From contig JAAYCJ010000247.1 of the NCBI GenBank assembly GCA_012729815.1, positions 1 through 33,950 of the forward strand: DNA of 33,950 nt, read 5' to 3'. Below, one piece after another: positions 1-11,000 of the stretch. How positions within the stretch are numbered: position 1 is the first letter of the stretch; each line of letters begins with the position of its first letter. The notes under the pieces are model-generated. The model was not told the DNA's origin. It did no database searches and worked only from the letters and a program-made list of their open reading frames with translations. Made by a program: the position numbers and the translations under genes. The DNA comes from Phycisphaerae bacterium (lineage in GTDB: Bacteria > Planctomycetota > Phycisphaerae > JAAYCJ01).

Positions 1-2930
1 AGGCGGCCGCGATCGGCGCGGGCGCAGGTGCGGGTGTTGTCCGCCCACTGGCCGACGATCGCGTAGACGTCACGCGGCCATTCGTCGCCGAAGTTCGTTT
101 GCCAGCGCGGCTGGTCCAATTCGATCACGTTCGTCTGCAGAGACGAGTCGTGCATGCCGTCCGGCCATGTGCCCTTGGTCCGCGAGAGCCGCGGCGGCGA
201 TGCGGCGGCGACCGCCGTCGCGTCGCCCCAGAGGTACGGGTTGATGTAGTTCTGGCCGGTGCCCGACCAGGTCTCCTGCCATCGGCGGCCGTCGGCGGCC
301 TCGGTGCCGATGCCGAGTTGGATGTCGAATCCGAACCGATCGCCTACCGCCGCCGGCTGTGTTCCGAAGAACGCCAGCGGGATCTTCGCCTCCAGGTCGT
401 AGCCCCCTTCCGCGTGCGTGGCGTAGCGGCACTCGGCCCCGGCGATCGTCGGATCGGTCCCGGCCAGGATGTTGGCCACCTGGCCCGTCGACCCGTCGAT
501 GCCCGGCGCGATGCCGACGTGGAAATCGCACTCGCGGTAGAAGCCGATCGGCCGCCCGTCCGGCTCCGGCGTGAAGTACAGCTCGATGCAGTCGCCCGCC
601 CACATGTTGGCGCCGCCCTGGCGGTTCATGCCCGGCACGCTGCCGCGGACTTCGGCCATGACGTAGAGGAACTCGCCGGCGAAGGCGGCGCGGACGTCGG
701 CTTCGAACCCCTGCGAGGGGTTGGCCATCCGGATCGCCTCGCCCTGCCACTCGTCGATCCGCCCGTCCACTTGCGGTGCCTCATCGAGCACCGCGATCGG
801 GTAGTGCTTGCGCTGGATCGCCGCGTCGAAGACCTCGCCGGTGAGGCCCGCGAGGAACGGCAGTTCCTGTTTGGCGGTGAAGGCCGCGAATCCGACCGGG
901 ACCTTTACGTATTGCACCGAACCGTCCGCCGTCAGTTCGTGGCGGCCCTGTTCGATCGGCGTCGGCGCGCCAAACACATCCAACAGCGTCGCGTCGGACG
1001 GCAGCACCACGGTCAGCTTCCGCTGGTCTTCCGTCGTCCAGAACGCCAGCGTCGTCGCGTTCTCGTCGCCGAACACCAGCGCCGCCAGATTGCGGCCCGC
1101 GTCAAGCCGACCGCGATACGGCAGGTCGTTGACCGCCTCAGCCGTCGTGCAGTACGCGGCAAAGCTCGGCTTGGGCGTATAGCTGCCGCGCATCAGGCCG
1201 AACCGTCCGTCCACCTGTCCCCAGAACCACACGTCGTCCAAACGGAACACGCTGATCCGCGACAGGCCGCCCGCCAATTGCAGCAGAGCCGCCCGCACGA
1301 TCATCTGCGCCTGCTGCAACTCGCTGCAGCCGGAGATCGTCGCGCCGGTGGTGTAGCCGAACTCGGTGCTCCAGATTGCCTTGTCCTTCCCGCCGTTGGC
1401 GTCGAGCCACTGCCGCGCCGAGAGGCAGTGCTCCAGCAGCATGCCCTCTTCCGGCGTGTTCCACCGCTTGCCGACCGACCACGGATACGGGTGCAGGATC
1501 AGGAACTCATACGACTCGCTTCCGCCGCAGCGGTTGACGCCCGCCACCAGTTCCAGGTTGCTGCCGACGCCCACCTTCGCGTTGGGATTGGCCCGCTTGA
1601 TGCCGCGGTGCGCCGCGATCAGCGAGTTGGTGAAGTTCTCGATCGTCCAGTGCGGCGTCGCGCCGAGCCGGCCTTCCGGCTCGTTCCAGAACTCAAAATG
1701 CTCGACGAAGTTATCGCCCAGGCCGGCCACCGTCTCGAACGCCCGCTCGAACGCCTCGAGGTCCACCGGCAGGTCGTCGTTCGTGCCCGGCGGCGCGGCG
1801 TTGGTCTTGTACGTGACGTTGTACACGTAGCCCAGCGGCATGATCCCGTTGGACGCGTACCGGTCCACCTGCCCGGCAATGGCGTTGGGATCGATCTCCG
1901 AGACGTCGCTGCGGCAGTTGAACGGACTGCCCCGCGTCCAGGTCAGTCCCATCACCTTACCCAGCTCCGGCGGGCAACTGCCGGCGGCGAAGGGACTGCC
2001 GCCAAATGACCGCTCCGACGGCACGGTCATCACCGCGGCCCCTTGCAGATCGTGCAGCACGTTCGAAGCGTCGGTCTTCGAGACGCTGCGGATCACCAGT
2101 TCGTAGTAGCCGCACGTTTCGGCTTGGTATTCGACCGTCGCCCCAAACGCCGCTTCGCCGGTGGTCACCGTTCGCGCGTAGCCGTCGATGATCTTCCACT
2201 CGAATCGCTCGAACGAACCGTCCTGCGGCTGGCCGACTGTCCAGACGATCGGCTCGCCCGGCCGGTACACGCCCCACTGGTTGCCCGGCTGGATCAGCGT
2301 CCGGTGCTCGCTGCGTTTGCTGTTCTGGTAATATTCCAGCGAGTCGGCCGCCGGCACGTAGACCGCCGGCGTCTGCTCGCCTTCGACCAGTTGTACGTCG
2401 GCGATGAATAACAATCCGCCGCCCTCGCCGCGCAATCGCGGGCGAACCGCCGTCACACCGTCCGGCGCGTCGAAGCCGGCGGTCAGCGTGGTCCATCCGG
2501 TCGGATCGAATCGCACCGCGGCCAGGACCTTCTCACCCGCCATCACCTCCAGCCGGGCCACTCCCGCGCCGGTCAGGTCCACGTCCTGCTCGGGCTTGTT
2601 CTCCGGCCGGAAGTTGGCGATGTCCGGCGTGTAGCCGCGCTCGGCCTTGGCCGCCGACGCCACCGACGCACTGAGCGTGTAGCGCCGCTTCGGCTGAACC
2701 GCCGTCTCGCCGAACCGCAGCTCCCACCGCCCCTTTTCCGCCAGCTCGACCTTCAGGCACGGGCCGTATTCGCGCAGAACGCGGATTACGCCCGCCTCCG
2801 GCGAGCCGATCACGAACTCCACGTTCTCGGGAACCCGCCCGGACGTGAGGGCATCGGTATCCAGGGAACCAGCCGACACCGGTGGCGTCAGGGCGCAGAG
2901 CAACACGCCCATCAGTCTCAGATGCATCAT
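1..2930 (-). CDS. Secreted clan GH-A glycoside hydrolase with C-terminal CBM9-like domain (3' end outside window)
   Basis: A reading frame of 976 codons runs without a stop off the left edge, so the C-terminus is missing. The start is the first of two tandem ATGs at 2930, behind AGGAGT. The first 20 residues (MMHLRLMGVLLCALTPPVSA) look like a Sec signal peptide. The catalytic core has the clan GH-A signatures: WNEP with the likely acid/base E417, and STEFGY with the likely nucleophile E523, about 106 residues apart. From about residue 710 to 900 there is a CBM9-like beta-sandwich (VDGRIDEW, later GDCIELYF). The layout matches the hydrolase at 15403-18288, so the two are probable paralogues. 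It is the last gene seen of the LacI-led unit, 14 bases after the upstream prepilin gene. Family (GH39-like or other) and substrate are not determined. Confidence 0.85.
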   Translation of the reverse strand, partial: MMHLRLMGVLLCALTPPVSAGSLDTDALTSGRVPENVEFVIGSPEAGVIRVLREYGPCLKVELAEKGRWELRFGETAVQPKRRYTLSASVASAAKAERGYTPDIANFRPENKPEQDVDLTGAGVARLEVMAGEKVLAAVRFDPTGWTTLTAGFDAPDGVTAVRPRLRGEGGGLLFIADVQLVEGEQTPAVYVPAADSLEYYQNSKRSEHRTLIQPGNQWGVYRPGEPIVWTVGQPQDGSFERFEWKIIDGYARTVTTGEAAFGATVEYQAETCGYYELVIRSVSKTDASNVLHDLQGAAVMTVPSERSFGGSPFAAGSCPPELGKVMGLTWTRGSPFNCRSDVSEIDPNAIAGQVDRYASNGIMPLGYVYNVTYKTNAAPPGTNDDLPVDLEAFERAFETVAGLGDNFVEHFEFWNEPEGRLGATPHWTIENFTNSLIAAHRGIKRANPNAKVGVGSNLELVAGVNRCGGSESYEFLILHPYPWSVGKRWNTPEEGMLLEHCLSARQWLDANGGKDKAIWSTEFGYTTGATISGCSELQQAQMIVRAALLQLAGGLSRISVFRLDDVWFWGQVDGRFGLMRGSYTPKPSFAAYCTTAEAVNDLPYRGRLDAGRNLAALVFGDENATTLAFWTTEDQRKLTVVLPSDATLLDVFGAPTPIEQGRHELTADGSVQYVKVPVGFAAFTAKQELPFLAGLTGEVFDAAIQRKHYPIAVLDEAPQVDGRIDEWQGEAIRMANPSQGFEADVRAAFAGEFLYVMAEVRGSVPGMNRQGGANMWAGDCIELYFTPEPDGRPIGFYRECDFHVGIAPGIDGSTGQVANILAGTDPTIAGAECRYATHAEGGYDLEAKIPLAFFGTQPAAVGDRFGFDIQLGIGTEAADGRRWQETWSGTGQNYINPYLWGDATAVAAASPPRLSRTKGTWPDGMHDSSLQTNVIELDQPRWQTNFGDEWPRDVYAIVGQWADNTRTCARADRGR

Positions 2931-2944
2931 CCTGCTTACTCCTG

Positions 2945-3742
2945 TTACGGAAGGTCGTGTCGCGGAGGGAACATGGCGCGGGTCGTCTCTTTCAGTTGCA
3001 CTACCCGCACATGCCCGTCGAGGAACAGGCAATTCGAGCCGCCGGAATGGCGCGTCGAGAAGAACTCATTGAGGCTGCCCTTGCTATCTTCGTAGAACAC
3101 CGCTCCCCAGATCGCTCCCACGGTGCCCAGATTCGACCCGCTCCCGACGGCCAGGTTCGTGCTGTCGTAAGCCGACACCGTATTGGCCAGATCGGTGAAC
3201 ATCGACAAGCGCGAAAAGGGCGGGTAGGGGTAGTAGAACGCGCCCATCACCCCGTGCGGCGTGCCGTAGGCATTGACGTACCAGCCGAGACTGACTTCCC
3301 CAGCCCCGATCGATGGGCAGTGGAAGATGGTCGACGCCTCTCCCGGAACGGCGGGGCGGATACCCTTGAACAGCGACGTCGGATCGCCTGAACTCAACCC
3401 CCACCCGTTATACACGGTTCCGATCGCCGAATCGACCAGCCCCGCCTGGATCAGCTTGAACGACCAATGGTATATATACCCGTTCAGGTCGCAGTTGGGC
3501 AGCGTGTCGTTGAACATGTCCAGATAGTAGCCGATCGCCATACCCGTCTGCCGCAGGTTCGCTCCGCAGTAGACCGTCCGGGCTGCCGCTCGCGCCGACT
3601 GCAGCGCCGGCAGCAGGATCGACACCAGCACCGCGATGATCGCCACGACCACCAGCAGCTCGATCAGCGTAAACGCCGGTTTGGCCGGTCGCCGCGCCGA
3701 GGTCCTGGTCCCGTTCCGCATTTCGTGTGGTTCGTTTCGCAT
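2945..3742 (-). CDS. Prepilin-type protein with H-X9-DG motif
   Basis: 265 residues. A basic leader is followed by a class III (type IV pilin-like) signal, [18 protein letters not shown], with F24 as the first mature residue. The residue before the cut is Ala, not the usual Gly. The globular part ends with the H-X9-DG motif (HSGG...FLDG, near residue 240) of the prepilin-associated family abundant in Planctomycetota and Lentisphaerota. Such proteins are expected to be processed by a prepilin peptidase and held at the inner membrane or assembled into a pseudopilus; none of that machinery is in the window. The start at 3742 has GAGG upstream, inside the end of the preceding hydrolase gene, 5 bases away. 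It sits between two hydrolase genes. Its specific role is unknown. Confidence 0.88.
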   Translation of the reverse strand: MRNEPHEMRNGTRTSARRPAKPAFTLIELLVVVAIIAVLVSILLPALQSARAAARTVYCGANLRQTGMAIGYYLDMFNDTLPNCDLNGYIYHWSFKLIQAGLVDSAIGTVYNGWGLSSGDPTSLFKGIRPAVPGEASTIFHCPSIGAGEVSLGWYVNAYGTPHGVMGAFYYPYPPFSRLSMFTDLANTVSAYDSTNLAVGSGSNLGTVGAIWGAVFYEDSKGSLNEFFSTRHSGGSNCLFLDGHVRVVQLKETTRAMFPPRHDLP

Positions 3743-3747
3743 GGTCG

Positions 3748-6144
3748 TTACCTCTTTGCCTGTTGGCCGTCGCCGGCGAACGCCCGCGAGTACCGTCCCG
3801 CATGGGCTTCAATCGATGCGCCGGATACGTACACCGGCGCGCCGGTCACTTCAATAGTCACCGTACCGCTTTCGTCCGGCGATACGTTCGTCTGGCGACC
3901 GATGCAGTCGGTGATGGTCACCGGGCCCGACGCGCTCAACTCGACCGGCGTGCGGATCGTCCAATACTCCTCCCATGCCGGCCGGTGCGTCGTCCGCACG
4001 TGGGCCGGTTCGTGACGCAGGTAGCCTTCCTCGCGGCTCCAGAGCAACGCGAACCGCCCGCGGCGGCCCTCGAACACCAAGCCGCGCAGGTGCTCGTTGT
4101 CGAGCTTGGCGTCGCCGACGAATTTGGCCCCGTCGAGCATCCACGCCGCGGTCTGATGGGCCCAGAGGATCGCCTTGGGCGTCCAGTCGCGGCGGATCAA
4201 GCCGAAGTAGAACTCCCGCTCCCACGGCTCACCCGTCTCGGCGACCGTCTTGATCTCCTCGTGCCGGTCGAAATCGTCGAGGCAGTAGTACATGAGCCCG
4301 CGCACGTCCGCCGCCACCGCCAACCCGCACATCAGGGTGATGTCCTCGGCGCCCACCCGCTCGTTGTTCGAGCAACTGCTGTTCGGCGCAGCCGGGGCGT
4401 AGTACTCGCTCATCCACAGTTCCTTATCGCCGTATCGCCGCAGCGCCTCGTGAATCCGCTGCAGCGTCACCACGTAGCTCCAGAAGGTCTGGCCGTCGTC
4501 GAAGTCGGGCGAACGCGGGCAGCCGGCGGCGTGAAACACCAATCGCTCGAAGGAGTCCCATCCGCCCGCCGCGTGGACCTTGCCCATGTACGTCAGGTCG
4601 CCGTTGGCGACCACGCAGCCGCCCAGCGGCATGCCCGGCGCCATCTCGTCGCGAAGGCGGCTCAACGGGATCAGCCAGTCCTTGGTGTACTTTTCCGCCA
4701 GGACGCCTTTCTCCTCGCCGCCGTGGAGGTTCAGCTCGTTGGAAAACTCGAACGACTCGTCGTGCTGATTCAGCGTCACCTGCAGGTTGCCCCGCAGCCA
4801 GGTCTCACGGTTGGCCGCCTCGTGCATCCACGACGGCCGATCGGCGAAGTATTCTTCCGCCTCCGGACCGTAAACGCTGTTGTGGTACCAGGTGTGAAAC
4901 CCCATCTGGTGGGCCAACTCGCGGTCCTCGCCCATCCGCAGCCAGCGCACGCCGATCCGCGCCATCAGCTCCAGGAGCTGCTTCTGGCTGCGGAACGAGG
5001 TGTGCGCTCCGACGTGGCCGCGGTACGCGGCGATGCCGAACCGCGACTCCTTGCCGTCGAGGAACTCCCGCTCGGGCATCACGCCCAGGCAGATCCGCTC
5101 GTACGCCGTCGCGCGGTTGTGCCGCGCGGTGACGTCCAGATAGACCGGGCCGGCCTGTTCGCATTGGACGGTCAGCGGAAACCGCCACGGCTCGCACGGG
5201 CCAAGCATGCGGCTCTCACGGCCCTGCGCGACCGTCGTGCCGTCAAAGTCGCGGGCAACAAACTCCACGTCGACCCGCAGCGGACGGTCGAAGAGGTTGA
5301 CCGCGCAAACGTCGAGGGTCATCGGCTCGCCAACCGTCTTCCACAGGTAGAACGGTTCGGGACTGCTCACGTCGAGCATGATCCGGTCGCCGCCCGCCGC
5401 CGCCACGCCCAGCGGCATGGCCGATGGCGAATCGGAGACGACCAGCGCAGCGTACGCTTGAAACTGGTCGGTCATCCACGGCCGCTGGACCTTGCGGACG
5501 TGCAGGTTGAGCTTCCCGTCGTGGACCAGCGCGTCGAACCCGCGGTCGCTGGCGGCCACCAGCGTCGAGTCGCCGACCCGGTAACTCTGGGCCATGCCCG
5601 CCGTCAGTTGGTACGGATCGCCGCCGTAAGGATGGTGGAGCCAGCGCGCCGGTTTGATCACGTCGGCCGCTTCGCCGCCCTCTGCCAACGCGAACTCCAG
5701 CGTGGCCGGCCCTTCGGCGAGCGTTACGCCGTCGGCGGCATCGATCTCGAACGACACGCGAACCGCCTCGGGCATCAGCACCCAGACCGACTGGACGTTC
5801 GCCGCCCCTTCGTACCGCACGCGGACCGTCGGCCAGCCCGGATGGGCGGAATCGATGGACGTGGCCACGTTGGCCACGTGAACCTTCCGCTCGTCCGGGA
5901 TCAACTGCGGACCGGTCTCGATCGTCACCGGTCCCGCCGTCGTCAGATTCGCCTGCGGAAACTCAAACCGGCCGAGCGTGCACAGCAGCGTCTCGCCCCC
6001 GCCCTTCCGCGAAAACAGCTCGACCTTGCCGTCCTGATGGATCGCCAAAGAGTAGCCGGAGGTCTCGAACCGCTGCGCCTCCTGCGCAACGGCAGTCAGA
6101 CTACTCAGGATGATCGTAAGAATCACTGCGTGTGCTCTCATCAT
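3748..6144 (-). CDS. Secreted putative clan GH-A glycoside hydrolase
   Basis: 798 residues. Two ATGs open the frame behind AAAGGTGA. The first 20 residues ([20 protein letters not shown]) form a signal peptide. About 360 residues of beta-rich sequence precede a probable TIM barrel. The barrel begins near residue 366 ([13 protein letters not shown]). It has FSNELN with likely acid/base E470 and LWMSEYY with likely nucleophile E580, 110 residues apart, as expected for the ends of strands 4 and 7 in clan GH-A. A short beta domain follows to the C-terminus. I do not recognise a specific GH family. It lies 19 bases after one prepilin gene and 5 bases before another, in the LacI-led unit, so it is probably induced by the sugar sensed by that regulator. 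Confidence 0.82.
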   Translation of the reverse strand: MMRAHAVILTIILSSLTAVAQEAQRFETSGYSLAIHQDGKVELFSRKGGGETLLCTLGRFEFPQANLTTAGPVTIETGPQLIPDERKVHVANVATSIDSAHPGWPTVRVRYEGAANVQSVWVLMPEAVRVSFEIDAADGVTLAEGPATLEFALAEGGEAADVIKPARWLHHPYGGDPYQLTAGMAQSYRVGDSTLVAASDRGFDALVHDGKLNLHVRKVQRPWMTDQFQAYAALVVSDSPSAMPLGVAAAGGDRIMLDVSSPEPFYLWKTVGEPMTLDVCAVNLFDRPLRVDVEFVARDFDGTTVAQGRESRMLGPCEPWRFPLTVQCEQAGPVYLDVTARHNRATAYERICLGVMPEREFLDGKESRFGIAAYRGHVGAHTSFRSQKQLLELMARIGVRWLRMGEDRELAHQMGFHTWYHNSVYGPEAEEYFADRPSWMHEAANRETWLRGNLQVTLNQHDESFEFSNELNLHGGEEKGVLAEKYTKDWLIPLSRLRDEMAPGMPLGGCVVANGDLTYMGKVHAAGGWDSFERLVFHAAGCPRSPDFDDGQTFWSYVVTLQRIHEALRRYGDKELWMSEYYAPAAPNSSCSNNERVGAEDITLMCGLAVAADVRGLMYYCLDDFDRHEEIKTVAETGEPWEREFYFGLIRRDWTPKAILWAHQTAAWMLDGAKFVGDAKLDNEHLRGLVFEGRRGRFALLWSREEGYLRHEPAHVRTTHRPAWEEYWTIRTPVELSASGPVTITDCIGRQTNVSPDESGTVTIEVTGAPVYVSGASIEAHAGRYSRAFAGDGQQAKR

Positions 6145-6163
6145 TCACCTTTTGTAGGCGTCG

Positions 6164-6850
6164 TCAGATACCCGTCAGCGGGTTGGTTGCCGGCCATGTC
6201 TCATTGACCAGATAGTATCGTGCGTGCCCGTCCGGCAGCAGGATGTTCCATCCATCGCCGTGATGCTCGTACTTCTCGCAGGACATCATCCAGGTATTGG
6301 AGATATCGAGTACACCCGACGGCGTCTTCGCCAATTCCGGAATGAGTTCATTGAAGATATAGGAGAAACCAAGCTGCTCTGGGCGATACTCCGGACAATC
6401 CCAGACACTGCGGTATTTCGGCTGGCTCGGGATCCTCGCCAGCGTCCACCAGTCGCCTATGTCCTCCGTGTAACGGGCGACCTTGCCCAGGTACGGCCAG
6501 TACCAGACAAAGGCCTGCATGTGAGTCTTCCACGCGATAAACTGCAACCACCGGCTGTCATCGTTGTACGGATAGAGGCTGCCTAAGTAAGCGGGAAAAA
6601 GCATGTCAACCGAAAACAACGGGTACTGCCGAATCCCCGGCTGAGGGAACATGCCGAGATAGTCGGTCTGGTAGTTGACGTCGGCCACCCCGATCTGCCG
6701 AAGCTGAGCGGCGCACACCATCTTCCTGGCGCCCGCGCGGGCGCGGGTCAGAGCCGGCAGCAGCATCGCCACCAGCACCGCAATGATCGCCACCACCACC
6801 AGAAGCTCGATCAACGTAAAGCCCTTCGACTTCAAGCCCGCCGTCTTCAT
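6164..6850 (-). CDS. Prepilin-type protein with H-X9-DG motif
   Basis: 228 residues. A short basic leader ([10 protein letters not shown]) precedes [17 protein letters not shown], with a canonical Gly before F11, so cleavage by a prepilin peptidase is expected. The C-terminal region has H-X9-DG (HGDGW...LPDG, near residue 207). The ATG overlaps the stop codon of the LacI-type gene (ATGA), and its ribosome-binding site AGGAG lies in the last codons of that gene, so translation is probably coupled. It is followed after 19 bases by a secreted hydrolase gene. The role is unknown; possibilities are a pseudopilin involved in hydrolase export or display, or a surface sugar-binding protein. Confidence 0.88.
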   Translation of the reverse strand: MKTAGLKSKGFTLIELLVVVAIIAVLVAMLLPALTRARAGARKMVCAAQLRQIGVADVNYQTDYLGMFPQPGIRQYPLFSVDMLFPAYLGSLYPYNDDSRWLQFIAWKTHMQAFVWYWPYLGKVARYTEDIGDWWTLARIPSQPKYRSVWDCPEYRPEQLGFSYIFNELIPELAKTPSGVLDISNTWMMSCEKYEHHGDGWNILLPDGHARYYLVNETWPATNPLTGI

Positions 6851-7881
6851 AGCTCCTGCCTCCTCGCCTGCGTGCAGCTATCGCGCCAGACCAGCCGGCC
6901 GGGAACCCGCTCCTGGACCGGCGCGTCGCTGTGCCCTTCGATCTGTTCCTGGAGCAGTTCAACCCCCATTTTGGTCAGCTCCTCGACGCCGCCGTCCACA
7001 CTCGTCAGGGCCGGCTCCAACTCGTCGCACAGGCTGACATTGTCATGGCCCACCAGGCTCATGTCTTCCGGAACCCGATACCCCTGCCGCATCAACTCGT
7101 TCATCCCGCCGATGGCCATCCAGTCGTTGGTGAACACGATCGCAGTCGGCGGCGGCTCGCGTCGCAGCAACTCCCTGACCCCCTCGCGCCCAGCGGCGAC
7201 TCCGCCGCCGAACCCCTCGACCACCAGCGTGTCCTCCGCGTCCAGCCCGCAATCGGCCAGCACCCGCTGATACGCCTCCAACCGAAGCCCGACGCTCGGG
7301 TACTCGCGCCGACTCGCGACAAAACCGATCGACCAGTGCCCCAACTCCACAAGCCGGCAGACCGCCTCGGATGTTCCCGGCACAAAATCCGTAATCACCG
7401 ACGTGCATCCGGTCCGGCGCACCGTATCGTTAAGCACCACCACCGGAATCCCCTCCTCGCGCACCCGCTGGCACAACTCCACCGATGGATGACCCGCCAA
7501 AATCACCCCGTCCACCCGATTCTCCCGCAGCACCGATGGGTACGCCGCTGCGCCGTGCCGCAAAACGAACTCGACGTGAACGTGGTTCTGAAATTCGCTG
7601 GACGCCTGCTCGACGTGCAGGGTCACAAGCTGCTGGTACAGGTCATCGGCGACGCCTTCTTTCTGCGAGGCGATTATAAGTGCTATTGCATTTGCACGTC
7701 TGCGACGCAAGGGACGTGGCCGGTAGCCAAGCCGGTCGGCCAGATCGCGGATCTCCGCCGCCCGTTCGGAACTGATCCGCGGATCGCCGGCCAGGGCTCG
7801 TGAAACGGTGCTGACCGCGACGTTCATCCGCCGGGCCATGGTCCGGAGGCTGACCTGCTGAGTGCCGCTGAATTCATCCAT
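6847..7881 (-). CDS. LacI-family transcriptional regulator
   Basis: 344 residues from the ATG at 7881. An N-terminal LacI helix-turn-helix ([20 protein letters not shown], about residues 10-29) and hinge region lead into a periplasmic-binding-protein-like sensor with the usual family patterns ([40 protein letters not shown]). A GTG 18 codons upstream (7935) is in frame, but it lies inside a palindromic operator and at about the predicted transcription start, so the ATG is preferred. The gene heads a five-gene unit of alternating prepilin and hydrolase genes and overlaps the next gene by 4 bases. Two palindromes in its own promoter suggest autorepression and control of the whole unit. The inducer is unknown, presumably a glycan-derived sugar. 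Confidence 0.92.
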   Translation of the reverse strand: MDEFSGTQQVSLRTMARRMNVAVSTVSRALAGDPRISSERAAEIRDLADRLGYRPRPLRRRRANAIALIIASQKEGVADDLYQQLVTLHVEQASSEFQNHVHVEFVLRHGAAAYPSVLRENRVDGVILAGHPSVELCQRVREEGIPVVVLNDTVRRTGCTSVITDFVPGTSEAVCRLVELGHWSIGFVASRREYPSVGLRLEAYQRVLADCGLDAEDTLVVEGFGGGVAAGREGVRELLRREPPPTAIVFTNDWMAIGGMNELMRQGYRVPEDMSLVGHDNVSLCDELEPALTSVDGGVEELTKMGVELLQEQIEGHSDAPVQERVPGRLVWRDSCTQARRQEL

Positions 7882-7920
7882 TTTACTGGTCCACCGGCTT
7901 TGCGATTGGAGAGGCGATTT

Positions 7921-7935
7921 GTGCAACTGTTGCAC
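7921..7935. promoter_or_regulatory. Operator O1 (palindrome) of the LacI-led operon
   Basis: GTGCAAC-T-GTTGCAC is a perfect 15-base palindrome placed immediately after the predicted transcription start. The arms TGCAA/TTGCA resemble known LacI-family half-sites, though the 3-base centre lacks the usual CG. Binding here would block initiation or clearance. Confidence 0.7.
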
Positions 7936-7943
7936 TGGCCCCC

Positions 7944-7972
7944 ATCGTAATGCAACAGTTGCACAAAGTCAA
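7944..7972 (-). promoter_or_regulatory. Sigma70-type promoter of the LacI-led operon
   Basis: On the minus strand, TTGACT (7972-7967) and TACGAT (7949-7944) are separated by exactly 17 bases. Transcription would start near 7937 and give a leader of about 55 bases before the ATG at 7881. The box match, the spacing and the overlapping palindromes agree with each other. This is read from sequence only. Confidence 0.72.
7951..7963. promoter_or_regulatory. Operator O2 (palindrome) within the promoter spacer
   Basis: TGCAAC-A-GTTGCA lies between the -35 and -10 boxes. Its centre is 29 bases from that of O1. Including flanks, the two operators are a 17-base perfect inverted repeat of each other (7918-7934 and 7951-7967), so two regulator dimers could bind cooperatively. 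Confidence 0.7.
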
Positions 7973-8011
7973 GCCCCTTGTCGGGCGGGGGCAGGGCATG
8001 GTCCGGAATGG

Positions 8012-11000
8012 TCAGGATCCGACCTTAACCGCCAGTTCGGCCCGGCCGGTGTCCAAGCCGGTCAAGCCGATCGAGAGGATCCGGCCGCCGTGTTCGACGG
8101 TGCGGGTTTCACCTTTGCGGATGCCCAGACCATCGGCGATCAGGCGGCCGTGACGGTAGACCGACAGTTGGACGGTAAAGGTGCCGAAGGCTTCGATTCG
8201 GGTGGGAATGATGGTGTAGGGGCCAAAGGGCAGTTCCTCATCGAGGGCGACCCAGCGGGATGTGTGGGTCCTGGCGGCGCTGATGCCGATCAGCAGCGGT
8301 ATTGGACGTTCATTTAAGCTTATGAAGTCGATGGTCTGGATCGGTTGGTCGGGACGGGGGTTTTCCCAATTGAAGACGTAAGCCCCAATGCTCGAACACG
8401 ATTCGTTGCCTCCGGTCCAGCCGATGCGGGCTTCGGGCACTTCCTGTGGCTTCCACCAGTCGGCGACGTTGCGTCCGGTGACCAAGTCGATGGATTCGGT
8501 TTGGCCGTCGGCGTAGTGAACGATCAGGCGGGCGTAATTGACGCCGACGTCACCCCAGGCGGTGGCATGGAGGATGTGGAGCATCTGGGCTTTGCATTCG
8601 ACTGCAATACCTTCGACTTTTTCGGGATAGAGGTCGTAGTGTCGGCTGGCGGGAGGAACGGCTTGGCTTTTCAGGCCGATGCATCCGCGGCCGTCGTTGG
8701 CGTTCGGGTCGGTGACGGCGAAGGGGATTCCGGCGAAGAAGTTGGTTCCGACGGGGAACTGCTCGGCGTCGTTGATGGGGCCCTGGTCGGACCAGCCGCC
8801 GGTTTCGTCGGTGTACTTAAAGCCCAGGTTCGCATAGGGCGCGAGGTCCACGAGGTGGAAGTCTTCGATTTGGGCGCGGGTTTCGACCTGGCGATCGGTC
8901 AGGGCGACGCCGGCGTCGGTCAGCAGCGAAGCGAGGAGTCGTGCGACTTGGGGCGAGCGCGCGGCTTCGGCGTCGAGGGGAAGCTGGATCACGATGTATC
9001 GTCCGCGGCCGCTGCTTTTTTGCAGGACGGCGGCGGCGATGGTCTTGTGGTGTTGGCGTGCGAAGTGGTCGTCCTGCTCGGCTTGGAACATCCGTTGGCC
9101 GGCTTGGACTGCCTGCGGGTCGGCATCGTCGCGCCAGATGGGAGCGTAGTGGGAGACGAAGGAGAAGGCGGTGAAGCGTTCCTGGAGGAGGACGAGGGGT
9201 TTCCAGTCGGCGGACCATTGGCCAACGAGGGTCGTGCAGAGCCAGTCGGTCCAGCCGAGGAAGTCGAGGGGATTGAAGCCCCAGACCGCTTGGTCGTCGG
9301 TTTCCATGAAGACCATGGCACGCCGGCCTTCGAGCAGGGGCATGGTGGCGATGGTCAGGTCGTGGCCGAAGAGCGGTTCGAACGACGGCTGGGGAAAGAC
9401 AAGGACCTGGCCGCCCTGGGCGACGAAGCGGTCGATCGCGTCCCTGCAGCGGGCGAAGTCGGGCCGCTGCATCGCGTTGGCGCCGATCACGAGAACGCGA
9501 TCGGCGGGAATATCGTCGCCGGGCTGATATTCGCCGAATTTGGCTCCGAAGTGGGCGAGGATATTCTCGGTGGCGCCGCTGCCCTTGACCAGCAGGACGT
9601 TGTTGGTCGGGTGACGCTGCGGCGGTGAGGCGATGGCGTTGAGGAGGTTGTGGATCAGTCGCGTGGCGGTTGGGTCGTCGCCGTATCGTTTGGAGCAGCG
9701 GAGTTGGCATCGGATGAGGGAGCCTCGGCCGATGAACTGCCGGAGGAGCGGCGTGCGTTTGACGTCGCAGTCGGCGAGGATGAGGAAGTTTCCGCTGGTG
9801 GGTTTGGCGAACGCGCCGTCGGTGACGTAGTTGTCGTCACCCTGCCAGCCGGTGAGTTCGGGACCGTCGATGCCGTCGAAGATCGGGTGGCCGGGCGCCT
9901 GGACGTAGGCCTGGGTGTCGGAGCTGCCTTGATTGTCCTGTTCGAAGACGAGGGCGTGTCCGCCGGCGCGGCAGAATTCGGTCAGCAGCGGCTGTGCGGC
10001 GGCGTCGAGGCTGCGATAGCCGACGACCAGCGGGCGGTTGGAGTCGAGCTTCGCAGGGTCACTGCATTCGTCGAACTGCACGCCCGCCTTTTTGAGGATC
10101 GCCGTTGTGACGCCGTTGCGGTCGTAGAGTTGGAAGGGTGCGTCGAAAACCGGCGGTTTGAAGTATGAATCGGGGTAGAGCGTCACGTCCTGATCGCGGC
10201 GGGCGATGGTTTCCTTCCCTTCGGTCAGGGCGAGGCGGAAGATCACGTCGGTGTTGGCCTCGACGGTCGGTGCGGCCAGTTTCACGGTGAACGTCGCCAC
10301 ATCGGTTTTGGGGATTGTGACGGGGATTTCGGCATGGGCCAGTTCGCGGTCGCCGGCGAGGAAGGCGGCGCGGAGGCGTGCTATGATTTCGCGCGGGTGG
10401 TCGTTGATGACGACGATTGTTTTGTCGATGGATTGGCCGCTTCGATAGGCCTTGGCGGCGTCCGGGGCCCAGACGGCGAGGGGAGCGAAGGCGCGGGTGA
10501 AGGCATCGAAGACGGGCGTGGGCGACCAGGGCGGGGCGTCGGGGTCCCAGCCGGGATTGACTCGCGGGCGCATGGCGTAAGTGGGTTTGACGTATGGTCC
10601 TTCCCAACTCTCGTGCTCGATCCGCGGGGTGGCGGTGCGGGTGGCGTGGGAGGCGAGGGGCATGTTGAACGTGATGTAGTTGGCGAATCCGAGCATTCCG
10701 GCGATCTTGTCTCGTCGCCAGCCGAGGGAGAGTTGTTCGTTGTAGTCGGCACCGGCGCGGAGGGCGGATTTCGGATCGCGGAAGGCGGCTTCGCCGCAGT
10801 ATTTTTCGAAGAACTCCTGGAGGCAGGGGACGAACCAGTATTCGCCGACGAGGATGGGCTTGTCGCGTTCGAAGACGGCGGGCCAGGAGCGGCGGAGGTT
10901 GCGGAAGAAGTCGCGTCCGGTGGGCAGGTCGACCACGTAGACGGGGTAGTGGACGTTCATGATTTCGGAATGGCCGAAGAGGTCGTAGCTGCCGTGGAAG

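Noticed and set aside
99-2009. Long plus-strand open frame opposite the left-edge hydrolase
   Set aside because: Arg/Val/Ala-rich without any recognisable domain; the minus-strand frame has a signal peptide, catalytic motifs and a CBM9-like domain. It is a GC-rich shadow.
3727-6207. 826-codon plus-strand open frame
   Set aside because: Antisense to the 798-residue hydrolase with clear catalytic signatures; composition is typical of a shadow frame and no start site is supported.
7882-7935. 18-codon N-terminal extension of the LacI-type regulator from a GTG
   Set aside because: The GTG lies inside operator O1 and at about the predicted transcription start, so it would be untranslated. The ATG at 7881 leaves the helix-turn-helix intact.
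7882-8160. Replication origin at the GC skew switch
   Set aside because: The sign change (C-rich to G-rich) is the right direction, but there is no dnaA, dnaN or other origin gene, no cluster of DnaA boxes, and the flanking genes are ordinary sugar-metabolism genes. The skew also fades by about 31 kb.
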